DNA from: Planctomycetota bacterium
Lineage (GTDB): Bacteria > Planctomycetota > Planctomycetia > JALXBF01
Assembly: GCA_026991575.1 (NCBI GenBank)
Contig: JALXBF010000184.1
Location: 1-33,605 of the forward strand
DNA: 33,605 bases
Reading direction: 5' to 3'
Both the position numbers and the translations under genes were made by a program. The notes under the pieces are model-generated. The model was given only the letters and a program-made list of their open reading frames with translations. It searched no databases and was not told the DNA's origin. Shown in pieces: positions 8,039 to 15,929 of this stretch; position 1 is the stretch's first letter, and the number at the start of each line of letters is the position of its first letter.

Positions 8039-8080
8039 CTACTCCAGGTTGCACCGACAACGCCTGACCAGAGGGCGCAT
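8039..8080 (-). CDS. Possible 13-codon leader peptide upstream of the sigma factor gene
   Basis: An ATG at 8080 preceded by GGAGGAG begins a 13-residue frame (MRPLVRRCRCNLE) ending at TAG 8041-8039, 13 bases before the sigma factor start. The ribosome-binding site is better than that of the sigma factor itself. It may be a translated leader or simply chance; no homologue can be asserted. Confidence 0.25.
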   Translation of the reverse strand: MRPLVRRCRCNLE

Positions 8081-8289
8081 GCCTGTCTGCTCCTCCGTGC
8101 CCCATGCACCCGGCCCGGACGATCCTGCTCCGAAGCCGAAGCGAGCTACCGGCCCGCTTCTGTGCCTTCTATCGGCGGCTGCACGGTCCGGGCAGCTTGG
8201 TAATCAGGGCAAAAGACGTCAGAAACTGGCAAGTGTGCAGCCTGAGAGAACTGGGCAGGCTGAGTGGGATACGCCGCATGACGCATCGC

Positions 8290-9249
8290 TCAACGGCGTA
8301 CCACCAGATACAGCCCGCACACCAGCAGGGCGCAGCCACTGAGCAAACCGGAAGTCAACGGTTCGTCTAGCAAGAGATGACCAAGCACGATGCCCATCAC
8401 CGGCGTCGTCAGCCCGAAGACCGATAGGACCGTCGCCGCATACCGCCGCAAAAGCCACATCCACAGCACAAACCCCCCGGCCGATACCACGAACGCCTGG
8501 TATGCCAGGCCCACCAACGCGGACACCGGCAACGGCCCAGCGGGCAGCTCCTCCAGCGCGACACTCACCACTGCAAAGCACGGCACCGACAGGGCCAAGT
8601 TCCAGAACAGATACGGAAGCGGCCGGACCCAGCGAAGGCAGAGCTTCTGATAGACGATGTACGCTCCCAGGAACAGGCCGCTGCCCAGCACGACCAGATC
8701 GCCAACCATCAAACCCGAGGTCACCGCTGCCGAGTCCTTCAGCACAATGGCCACGCCCACCACCGCCAGCACGGCCCCCACCAGGGCCCTCAGCGGCAGT
8801 CGCTCCCCAAGCACGACCATCCCCAGCGGCGCCACGACCAGGGGATGAACATTGATCAGCGTCGTGGCCCGCCCAGCAGCGGTCCAGGAGGTACCCAGCG
8901 TAAATGAGCCGATCTGGGCGAAGTTGAACAGCCCGCCCAACAGCAGCAACGGCCAGTAGCGTCGTGGGACAGCTAGCCGATCCCCCTCGTAACGACACGC
9001 AAGCCAGATCAGCGGCAACGCCAGCGCGAATCGCAGCCCTGCACAGGCAAACGCAGGCAATGGCGGCACGGTGAACTTGATCGCCACACTATTGCCTGCC
9101 CAGAGCAGGCAGCAGAACAGCGATACGGCAATGCCCAACGCGTCGATCGGCCGTGAGGCCGAGGCAGGCGAACGTTGCCCCGGCTGCCGGGTACGATCGA
9201 TGACAATCGACACGCCAGTCTTGGGAGAGCCAACGATGTTCTTGCCCAC
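8290..9249 (-). CDS. EamA/DMT-superfamily transporter
   Basis: The product of about 319 residues has ten hydrophobic segments in two EamA repeats: the first from DALGIAVSLFCCLLWAGNSVA to VVGVAIVL, the second from GDLVVLGSGLFLGAYIVYQK to LLVCGLYLVV. LGERLPLRALVGAVL and LLDEPLTSGLLSGC near the repeat ends match the conserved G-E/D-P pattern of DMT exporters (RhaT/EamA/YdcZ group). It is an inner-membrane protein that probably exports or imports a small metabolite; the substrate cannot be read from the sequence. The start is uncertain: GTG 9249 with AAAGG upstream is chosen, GTG 9213 is possible. The TauE/SafE gene ends 39 bases upstream on the same strand, so they may be co-transcribed. Confidence 0.9.
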   Translation of the reverse strand: MGKNIVGSPKTGVSIVIDRTRQPGQRSPASASRPIDALGIAVSLFCCLLWAGNSVAIKFTVPPLPAFACAGLRFALALPLIWLACRYEGDRLAVPRRYWPLLLLGGLFNFAQIGSFTLGTSWTAAGRATTLINVHPLVVAPLGMVVLGERLPLRALVGAVLAVVGVAIVLKDSAAVTSGLMVGDLVVLGSGLFLGAYIVYQKLCLRWVRPLPYLFWNLALSVPCFAVVSVALEELPAGPLPVSALVGLAYQAFVVSAGGFVLWMWLLRRYAATVLSVFGLTTPVMGIVLGHLLLDEPLTSGLLSGCALLVCGLYLVVRR

Positions 9250-9288
9250 GGGAAGGAACCTTTGAGGCGGCGACGGCCGGCCTGCGTG

Positions 9289-10116
9289 TTAGGGGGACGA
9301 AAACGGCGCGAATGTCCGGGCCATCGTGACCAGTGCCGTGACGATCAGAAACCAGCCAAAGAACCGCTGGAGCGATCGGGTGCTGAGCCGGTGTGACAGG
9401 CGGCTGCCCATCTGCGCGCCGCAGAACACGGCAACGGCCGCCCACACCAGGTGCATGCCCCATCGCAAGTGGCCCACCGAGATATGGCCCACCAGCCCAG
9501 ACATTGCCGTCATGCCGACCATCAACGCGCTTGATCCAACGGCAATCCGCATGGGCACGCGAAACAGTAGCACCATGGCCGGCAGCTTCAGGATGCCGCC
9601 ACCCAACCCCACCATGCTGGTCGCGAAACCGATCGCGAACATGATCGGCGTAGTGACCAGCAGATTCAGGCAGTAGGTTTCGTCGGCACGACGCCGCACC
9701 CAGTGCCACGGCCTGCCGACGGCATCTGGCGCCGGCGCCGGCCTGGCCGGCCGCAGCTCCAGCCGGCTCATCGTCAGCCCAGCCACGACCAGAAGCCCGC
9801 ACAAGACCAGGACCAGCGCGATACCCGGCAGTACCCGTGCCACAAACGCCGCCCCCAGAGCCCCCACCAACGTCGGCGCTTCCAGGACGGCGCACATCGC
9901 CCAGTCGGTGTGCTGGGCACGATGAAAGACCAGCGTCGCCGACAGCGACGTGACCACGATAAGCAGCAGGCTGGTCGCAGCAGCGACGTGCGGGTCAATG
10001 CCCAGCCAGAGCTGGACAGGCGTGTACAGCGAACCCCCGCCCTGTCCAAAAACCGATGCCACCGCAGCAGCAAAAAACAGGGCGACGGGCAGAAGCAACG
10101 TCACCATCGAGTCCAT
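9289..10116 (-). CDS. TauE/SafE (TSUP) family permease
   Basis: The protein of about 275 residues is almost wholly hydrophobic with two related halves. Glycine-rich loops (SVFGQGGGSLYTPVQLW in the first half and TSMVGLGGGILKLPAMVLL in the second) are the repeated signature of the 4-toluene sulfonate uptake permease family, whose members export sulfite, sulfoacetate or similar sulfur or carbon anions. The substrate here is unknown. ATG 10116 lies just before the first membrane segment and is preferred; ATG 10107 and a TTG at 10215 with AGAGGG upstream remain possible. It is followed closely by the EamA transporter gene. The 271 bases upstream (10117-10386) show nothing else I can support. Confidence 0.88.
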   Translation of the reverse strand: MDSMVTLLLPVALFFAAAVASVFGQGGGSLYTPVQLWLGIDPHVAAATSLLLIVVTSLSATLVFHRAQHTDWAMCAVLEAPTLVGALGAAFVARVLPGIALVLVLCGLLVVAGLTMSRLELRPARPAPAPDAVGRPWHWVRRRADETYCLNLLVTTPIMFAIGFATSMVGLGGGILKLPAMVLLFRVPMRIAVGSSALMVGMTAMSGLVGHISVGHLRWGMHLVWAAVAVFCGAQMGSRLSHRLSTRSLQRFFGWFLIVTALVTMARTFAPFSSP

Positions 10117-10386
10117 CTCGACCGTACCGAACACGCAGCGAAGAGGATCACTTAGTGTACGGATCCCGGCCAGAAAGGACACGAACCCGCTGACAAGCGC
10201 ACGGTTCGCCGACAAGTTACCCTCTGCAGAGCTACCCCCTGCCGTCTCCCGAAGAACCCTTCAGCGAACCGCCCGTGCCGGCGGTTCCCTATTCCCAGAC
10301 GCTGACCGGCAACGGTGTGCGCGCAGTACGGAAAACACCTGCTCTGCCGTATCGCGCTGGCGGCAATCGCTGCCGTGGAACCCAGG

Positions 10387-10626
10387 TTAGCTCCTCGATG
10401 ACCCGTGGCTCGTACACTCACAGACCGAAATCCAGATCCACACCCCACGGGCAATCTCTTCGCCCACGGTTGGGATGCATGGCGTGCTGTCCTCAGGAAC
10501 CTCGTCGCGGCACTTGAAGACAACGACCCGGAGCTCCTCACTACGACAGCGACACGTAGTGCCTGTGCCCGAACCGTCCTGCACCACCGGGCGCGACAAC
10601 CGCTGTTCGACGCTGGCCTTGGCCAT
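10387..10626 (-). CDS. Small Cys-containing protein of unknown function
   Basis: The 79-residue frame begins at ATG 10626 directly after a very strong ribosome-binding site (GGAGGAGG, five bases spacing) and ends in TAA at 10387. The product starts MAKASVEQRLSRPVVQDG, then has CRC (residues 25-27), single cysteines at 39 and 50, and CEC (69-71), so six cysteines in 79 residues. There is no signal peptide or membrane segment. I do not recognise a family. The cysteines could bind a metal, but no standard CxxC pair is present. An extended promoter-like element lies about 50 bases upstream, which together with the ribosome-binding site argues for a real gene. Confidence 0.55.
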   Translation of the reverse strand: MAKASVEQRLSRPVVQDGSGTGTTCRCRSEELRVVVFKCRDEVPEDSTPCIPTVGEEIARGVWIWISVCECTSHGSSRS

Positions 10627-10678
10627 GACGCCTCCTCCGCTCCCGCACGGAGCGCTGACTGGCAAAAAAGCTGTCCCC

Positions 10679-10707
10679 AGTCTAGCACGTTTCCACGCCG
10701 GTTTCCA
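10679..10707 (-). promoter_or_regulatory. Promoter-like element before the small Cys-containing gene
   Basis: On the minus strand TGGAAA (10707-10702) and TAGACT (10684-10679) are separated by 17 bases, and a TG two bases before the -10 box makes it an extended -10. Transcription would start near 10672, about 46 bases before the gene at 10626. The rest of 10708-10964 shows no gene. Confidence 0.4.
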
Positions 10708-10964
10708 GGCGGTGTACGCGTGATTGTGAGGCGATTGCGATGTCCGCAAGCTGTTGACTGATCGGGTCTGTGCGTCGATTCCGAGGAGGCTTTCCCCGCA
10801 GAAGCGCTGTCTCAGTGGCGTTCTGAGCCCATGTCTGCGGGGCCGGAACAAGAAGTTCGAATTCTCGACCAAGGAGGGCTTGCAGCGGAGATAGATTGCG
10901 GTGCAGACGATCTTGGAGGGGCCTCCCTCGCCTTGAGAAAGCCGCTGACATCCGGAGAGGCGCA

Positions 10965-11440
10965 ATGGCCTGGAGCATGACGCGTCGGCTGTTTGCCCGG
11001 GCGACGTTGGAGGATAGTCCCACGATCCCAAGGATCCGCAAGCTTCTGGAAGGCAACTCCGACGAGCGGTTGCTGGCATCGTTAGCGAAAGGTCGTGGTT
11101 GTGGCCGAAATGATGTGCCCGTGCGGGTGACGTAGCGGATCCTGGTTCTGACTGCGGCATTGCGACACCAAAGCATTGAACGGTGCCTGCGGGAGTTGCG
11201 GCGGAACGAGTCACTGGGGAAAGTGGTGGGTATTGAGTCGGAAGAGGCAGTGCCACGGAAGTGGAACCTGTCGCGGCTATTAGAGCGGCTGGGCCAGGAG
11301 CCGTACCTGGATGAGTTGGTGCTGGTGTAGGGGGTGGCGACTCGGTCCGGCCCCGTGCCCGATGGCTTGTGGGCAGGCGGCGATCGAGGTTGCACTGGCC
11401 TGTTGCGGCGTCGCCGGGGGAGCAGAGAGGCCGTAGCGTG
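10965..11440 (+). pseudogene. Decayed DDE transposase (N-terminal part)
   Basis: From ATG 10965 (after GGAGAGG) a plus-strand frame reads a transposase N-terminus: LRELRRNESLGKVVGIES, PRKWNLSRLLERLGQEP and, before them, RNDVPVRVT-stop-RILVLTAALRHQSIE. This resembles the helical N-terminal domain of IS1182/IS5-like transposases common in planctomycetes. An in-frame TAG at 11133-11135 sits where the family normally has Trp, so a TGG-to-TAG change is likely. A second TAG is at 11328-11330, after which the same frame continues with a PVPDGLWAGGDRGCTGLL-RRRRG segment that recalls the VPDLG...AGD...RR region. No catalytic domain or clear inverted repeats remain. The right boundary is approximate. 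Confidence 0.6.
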
Positions 11441-11744
11441 TGGCGGGCCGACGGGGAGCACGGGGGCCATGCTCGGCGCAAGAGATCGCGAGTGGTCTCC
11501 CCTCGCTGGGGAAGCAGGGGCTCACGGGCTGTGTTTGCCAAGCGGATGGGGTGGCAGATTCACCCTGCGGGAGCGCGCGGCGGTCGCGTTCCGAGGGACC
11601 GTCGTAGGGTGGGCGCCGTGGCCCTGTGCACTCGCCCGCACGCCGGGGGGGCGAATCCATCTGCGAGATGGAGCACGGGACAACTCCCACCCGAAACCCT
11701 GCCGAGGGGGATTGCCGCATGAACCTGTCAGCTTGCTTCGACGG

Positions 11745-11775
11745 GCGGGAGGGGGGCTTTGTGCCCCCCTCCCGC
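11745..11775. terminator. Perfect 13-bp GC hairpin without an obvious gene
   Basis: GCGGGAGGGGGGC (11745-11757) pairs fully with GCCCCCCTCCCGC (11763-11775) around TTTGT. It looks like an intrinsic terminator stem, but neither side has a proper T tract and no intact gene ends here. It may be the terminator of a lost gene or part of the structured region that follows. Confidence 0.4.
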
Positions 11776-11837
11776 TCTGTTGATGGGTAGCGCGGGCCGT
11801 ACGAGCTTTGTTTTTTTCCGCCCCATGAAAGATCCCC

Positions 11838-12175
11838 CGACGCCGCGGACGCTGTGCGCGGCGTCGGCGAGGTGGCTGTGCGCTGCCGCCGGGCCGACAG
11901 CGAAATGTCTTTGCGCACACCGCCCGCCCGAGGAAAGTCGACCAGCCGGGCCGCGGGCGGGTCGATCCCGCCCGCGGGTCGGGTGGTGGGATCTGCCGAG
12001 GGCGGTGGTGAGGTCCCACGCTGGTGTGGGTCGTTGAGCCTGGAGGCAGCCCACACGGAAGGTCAGCCGGTCCTTATCTAGTAAGACCGCCGACCGCAGA
12101 GCCGGATGCAGGAAGTCCGCGTGGCCGGTTCGGAAGGAGCCGACCTCGGGTAACCGGGGCTTGCTACCCCTGTGT
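11838..12175 (+). ncRNA. Structured non-coding region ending in a group II intron domain V-like element
   Basis: No convincing protein frame exists from about 11440 to 12480, but perfect hairpins follow one another: 10 bp at 11838-11866, 7 bp at 11877-11919, 11 bp with a 5-base loop at 11951-11977, 7 bp at 12024-12056, and a nested pair at 12061-12095. Directly after these, 12099-12131 reads like group II intron domain V: GAGCCGGAT pairs with GGCCGGTTC, the AGC triad is present, and a two-base bulge (GT) separates the upper stem. It is one base short (33, not 34), with an AAG triloop and two mismatches. A GC-rich hairpin that could be domain VI follows (to about 12175). No reverse transcriptase is seen, so this would be an ORF-less or decayed intron; an unrelated structured RNA is also possible. 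Confidence 0.38.
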
Positions 12176-12480
12176 GTCTGAAGTGGCTTGCTCGATCAGT
12201 TCGTTTCCCGCTTCGCCTGTCACCAGCGTCATGTGGGGTATACCCGGAGGGCACACGCGAGTCGATGAGGCGACCGGACGCCGGAGCCCCACCCCCTGCA
12301 CCCCTGGGTCGTACACGTGCTGGAACCCCCCTGCACGTAGTCACTGCGAGCACGGCTGTCGGCCTGAGGAGTTCCTGTTCCAGCGATACGCTGGGCGCCA
12401 GAACGCCGGTCAAGCAGTCGGGGACGACGATAGGCCAATCGCGCAGACAGAGAGCGGCGGGTATGACAGTGAGCACGGGG

Positions 12481-13824
12481 TCACGCCCCGAAGTACTCGC
12501 GCACCTGCTCAATCAGCGCGTGTGCCTGTTGCTCGTTGCGTGACTCGGCGATGACCCGCACAATCGGTTCCGTGTTGCTGCCCCGCACATGAAGCCACCA
12601 GTCGGCTGTTTCCAGCCGAAGGCCGTCGGAGCGGTTCACGGCTGCGTCCGGAAAGCGATCGGGCAGTTCATTGAGCACGCGGTCTAGGGCGCCGCGTTCA
12701 AGCGGAAATGCAGACTTGACCATCGACCACTGAGGCAGAGCACCGGCGAGTTCGGAAAGTTTCTTGCCGGAGGCTGCCAGAGCGTCCAGTACGAGCGCCA
12801 TGCCCGTGAAGCTGTCCCGAATCCATACCACGTCACCGTGGATGACGCCACCGTTACCTTCTCCCGCCAGCCTTGCACCAACCTGGAGCGCCATTTCAAC
12901 GACGTTAGCTTCACCCACGGGGGAGCGGTACACGGTGGCCCCGTGCCGTCGGGCTGCTTCCTCGACGACGCGGGATGTGGACAGGTTGATCACGAACGGT
13001 CCAGGGCTGCGGCTGAAGACGTGCTCGGCCACGATCGCCAACGTGTACTCTTCGCGGAGCACCGAGCCGCGCTCGTCGATGAGCACGAGCCGGTCCGCGT
13101 CGGGATCCTGGGCGAAGCCGACATCGATGTTCGCTTCCCGCGCCAGCGCCGCGGTTTCGGTAAGGTGTTCGGGAAGCGGCTCGGGAGGGTGACGGAAAGC
13201 GCCCGTAGGTTCTACACCTACCGGCACGACGTCGCATCCCAGCGCTTCCAAGAGACGTTGCCCGAGCGGGCCGCCGGCCCCGTGGTTGGCATCAAGCAGC
13301 ACGCGAAATCGCCGCCTTCGTATGGCGTCGATGTCCACCAACCGCAGCACCCGGTCGAGGTGCTGCTGGTATGGATCGTCGATCGTCGTTGCGCGGTGCA
13401 CGTGTTGCCAGCTGACCGGGGTGAGGCGGCCGTCGCGGAACAGACTGGCGATCTTCTCGCCTTCAATTGCCGGCAGCGCGCGGCCGGACGGGTGGAACAG
13501 CTTGATCCCGTTCCACGCGGGCGGGTTGTGGCTGGCGGTGACCAGCAGGCCGCCGGCGGCTCCCTGTGCCTGAATGAGCACGCCGCAGGTCGGTGTCGGG
13601 ATGCAGCCGGCCAACAGCGGTTTGCAGCCAGCCTCCAGCAGACCACTGATCGCCGCATGATACAGCATCTCGCCGTGCGATCGGCTGTCTCGGCCGACAA
13701 CGATCGGTTGGCCATGGCGTGTGCTGCCGTATGCAAGCGCATACCGGTGCGCGACGGCGGCGGTGAGGCTCTCGCCGACCACGCCGCGCAGGCCAGAGAC
13801 ACTGATGATCAGACTGTGCGACAT
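12481..13824 (-). CDS. Phosphoglucosamine/phosphomannomutase (GlmM/ManB-like)
   Basis: The 447-residue protein belongs to the alpha-D-phosphohexomutase superfamily. The phosphoserine loop is TASHNPP with Ser98, the metal loop is DPDADR (240-245), a sugar-recognition loop GEANVVE lies in domain 3 and the phosphate-binding loop is RGSNTEP (414-420) in domain 4. Such enzymes interconvert 1- and 6-phosphates of glucosamine, mannose or glucose. Length and the RGSNTEP form suit the short GlmM/ManB type that also occurs in archaea; glucosamine-phosphate for peptidoglycan and LPS is the likeliest role but is not proven. It is divergent from the second mutase at 14007. Confidence 0.9.
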   Translation of the reverse strand: MSHSLIISVSGLRGVVGESLTAAVAHRYALAYGSTRHGQPIVVGRDSRSHGEMLYHAAISGLLEAGCKPLLAGCIPTPTCGVLIQAQGAAGGLLVTASHNPPAWNGIKLFHPSGRALPAIEGEKIASLFRDGRLTPVSWQHVHRATTIDDPYQQHLDRVLRLVDIDAIRRRRFRVLLDANHGAGGPLGQRLLEALGCDVVPVGVEPTGAFRHPPEPLPEHLTETAALAREANIDVGFAQDPDADRLVLIDERGSVLREEYTLAIVAEHVFSRSPGPFVINLSTSRVVEEAARRHGATVYRSPVGEANVVEMALQVGARLAGEGNGGVIHGDVVWIRDSFTGMALVLDALAASGKKLSELAGALPQWSMVKSAFPLERGALDRVLNELPDRFPDAAVNRSDGLRLETADWWLHVRGSNTEPIVRVIAESRNEQQAHALIEQVREYFGA

Positions 13825-14006
13825 TCCGTTGGGCTCCCGCTGCGAATGATCACGTCAGGCATCCCCGAGCCCTACTGCACCTATGGTACCAGCGGTCAGC
13901 GGTTGCCCAGGTCAACGTCAGGTGCCCGGGGGGCCGGGGATATGATTCGGAAAGACCGGGAGCAGGCCGTTGTTTCCGCGTACTTCGATTCAGCAGGGGG
14001 ACGCCG

Positions 14007-15833
14007 ATGCAAGGTGAACAGGCGATTGATGCGGCACGTCAAGCTCTTGACGAAGCCGTTGCACGTGGAGAGTTAAGCACGGCGGCGCGCGAGCGGATCG
14101 AGCAGTGGCTGACCGATCCGGAGTACGTCCGGTACCGCGACGCTGTGCTTGAGCACATCGAACGAAAACAGTTCCGCCTGCTCGATGACCTGTTCTGGAC
14201 CGTGATGCCGTTCGGCACCGGCGGTCGGCGAGGTCGCATGTATCCAATCGGCACGAATGCGATGAACGACCGGACCGTGGGCGAGTCGGCTCAAGGACTC
14301 GCCGACTACTTGCGAGAAACCTACGGACGTGGTGCAACGCTCACCGCTGTCATCGCGCATGACACACGGCACAACTCACGTCAGTTTGCCGAGTACACTG
14401 CCGCCGTACTGGCGGCCAACGGCATCCGTGCCTTTCTCTTTCCTGAGCACCGTGCGACTCCTGAGCTATCCTTCGCCGTGCGCTACCTCGGGGCGAGCAC
14501 CGGAGTGGTGATCTCGGCATCGCACAATCCACCCTCTGACAACGGGTTCAAGTGCTACTGGAGGGGGGGCTCGCAGGTGGTGCCGCCGCATGACCGAGGG
14601 ATCCTAGAAAAGGTCGGTGCCGTCCGCGCGGTGCGCGACATGCCCCTGGAGGACGCCGCGGCGCGTGGACTGGTGGAGGTGTTGACCGAGCAAGTCGACC
14701 GCGCGTACGTGGATGCTGTGGTCGCCCAGGCGGTCTCCGACGCTCGCGACGTGCGGATTGCCTACAGCCCACTGCACGGTGTCGGCCTCACAAACGTGCT
14801 GCCCGTGCTGAAGAAAGCCGGCTTCTCGGATGTCCATTTGGTCGAGCGTCAATGCACGCCAGACGGGAACTTTCCTGCGGTTGCAAACAACATCCCGAAT
14901 CCCGAAGTGGACGCGGCGATGGCCGACGTGATAGCCCTGGCTCAGGAGGTCGATGCCGACATTGCGTTGGCCAGCGACCCGGATGCCGACCGGATCGGCG
15001 TCGCCGTGCGGGCGGAGAATGGCCAGTGGTGTCGACTGAGCGGTAACCAGGTTGCCGCGCTGCTGACGTGGCATGTGCTTGATTCGCTCGCGCACTCGGG
15101 CCGGGTGCACGACGGCTACGTTGTCAAGACCTACGTGACGACCGACATGATGGCCGCTATCGCGGACAGCTACCGCGTGCGGGTCGTGGGTGACCTGCCG
15201 GTAGGCTTCAAGTGGATTGCTCAGACGATCGACCGCGAGCCAGGCGAGTTTCTGTTTGCGGCCGAAGAGTCGCTGGGTTACTTGCGGGGCACGTATGCGC
15301 GGGACAAAGATGGGGCTGTAGGAGCGCTGCTGGTGGCCGAAGCGGCCGCCTGTGCCAAGCGGCGCGGGCTAAATCTGACCCAGGTGCTGGACGAACTGTA
15401 CATGCGTTACGGCTACTTCCACGAGGCGGCCGATAGCCGAACGCTGCCGGGGCGAGAGGGTGTCGCGAGAATGCAGGAGCTGATGGCTCGTTTCCGGTCC
15501 GACCCGCCCGAACGCCTCGGACCGTTCAGCGTACGGCGTTTGTGGGACTTCCGCGCGCACGAGGTGCGCGACCTGCAGAGCGGCGTGCGGCAGTCGGTGG
15601 AACGGCCGGATGCGGACATGGTTGCCCTGGAGCTGGACCGCCCCGGCTGGCGTGTTGTCGTCCGGCCGTCCGGCACCGAACCAAAGGTCAAGTTCTACTT
15701 CTTCGGCAACGTGTCGGCTGAGGAGGTGGCTGCCGCAGGCGGGCCCGCTCGGGCACGTCAGCGGTGTCGGGCTGAGATGGCCGAGCTGCAGACTGCCCTC
15801 GGGCGCTTCATCGACAGCGTCGTCGGCAGCTAA
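14007..15833 (+). CDS. Phosphoglucomutase/phosphopentomutase-type phosphohexomutase (PGM2-like)
   Basis: The 608-residue product is the long form of the phosphohexomutase superfamily (PGM2/PgcA type). After a helical N-terminus, GTGGRRGRM marks the domain 1 start, SASHNPPSDNGFK holds the catalytic Ser172, DPDADR (324-329) is the metal loop, EESLGY the sugar-recognition loop, and RPSGTEPK the C-terminal phosphate loop. It should interconvert glucose-1-P and glucose-6-P, or act on pentose phosphates. ATG 14007 follows GGGGGA seven bases upstream. The 182 bases between it and the divergent mutase gene contain a -10-like TATGAT at 13941-13946 but no good -35 box. Confidence 0.92.
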   Translation: MQGEQAIDAARQALDEAVARGELSTAARERIEQWLTDPEYVRYRDAVLEHIERKQFRLLDDLFWTVMPFGTGGRRGRMYPIGTNAMNDRTVGESAQGLADYLRETYGRGATLTAVIAHDTRHNSRQFAEYTAAVLAANGIRAFLFPEHRATPELSFAVRYLGASTGVVISASHNPPSDNGFKCYWRGGSQVVPPHDRGILEKVGAVRAVRDMPLEDAAARGLVEVLTEQVDRAYVDAVVAQAVSDARDVRIAYSPLHGVGLTNVLPVLKKAGFSDVHLVERQCTPDGNFPAVANNIPNPEVDAAMADVIALAQEVDADIALASDPDADRIGVAVRAENGQWCRLSGNQVAALLTWHVLDSLAHSGRVHDGYVVKTYVTTDMMAAIADSYRVRVVGDLPVGFKWIAQTIDREPGEFLFAAEESLGYLRGTYARDKDGAVGALLVAEAAACAKRRGLNLTQVLDELYMRYGYFHEAADSRTLPGREGVARMQELMARFRSDPPERLGPFSVRRLWDFRAHEVRDLQSGVRQSVERPDADMVALELDRPGWRVVVRPSGTEPKVKFYFFGNVSAEEVAAAGGPARARQRCRAEMAELQTALGRFIDSVVGS

Positions 15834-15929
15834 CAGTCACGGTGCGGATTAGAACCGTTGCCCGGCTCGGTCCCGGAGGATACCTCCTGGCTGGCCGACA
15901 CAGCGAGTCCTCGTTGAGGGAAGACCGGC

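Noticed and set aside
8219-8998. 259-codon minus-strand frame
   Set aside because: It lies in another frame within the EamA transporter gene and has no membrane or domain pattern of its own.
10387-11541. Long minus-strand open frames (up to 384 codons) across 10387-11541 and 10682-11470
   Set aside because: Composition is Arg/Pro/Ser-rich, they are antisense to the transposase remnant, and no family resemblance is seen. Only the last 79 codons (10387-10626) have a ribosome-binding site.
11737-11745. TTCGACGGG, resembling the 5' end of tmRNA
   Set aside because: No tag reading frame (A-N-D...A-A type) and no matching 3' tRNA-like half are present.
11931-11945. GAGGAAAGTC, resembling the P4 motif of RNase P RNA
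   Set aside because: The required downstream bases (CCGGGCT) and the ACAGAA region are missing.
12838-14076. 412-codon plus-strand frame
   Set aside because: It is antisense to the glmM-like gene and spans the divergent promoter; the minus-strand protein has all catalytic motifs.
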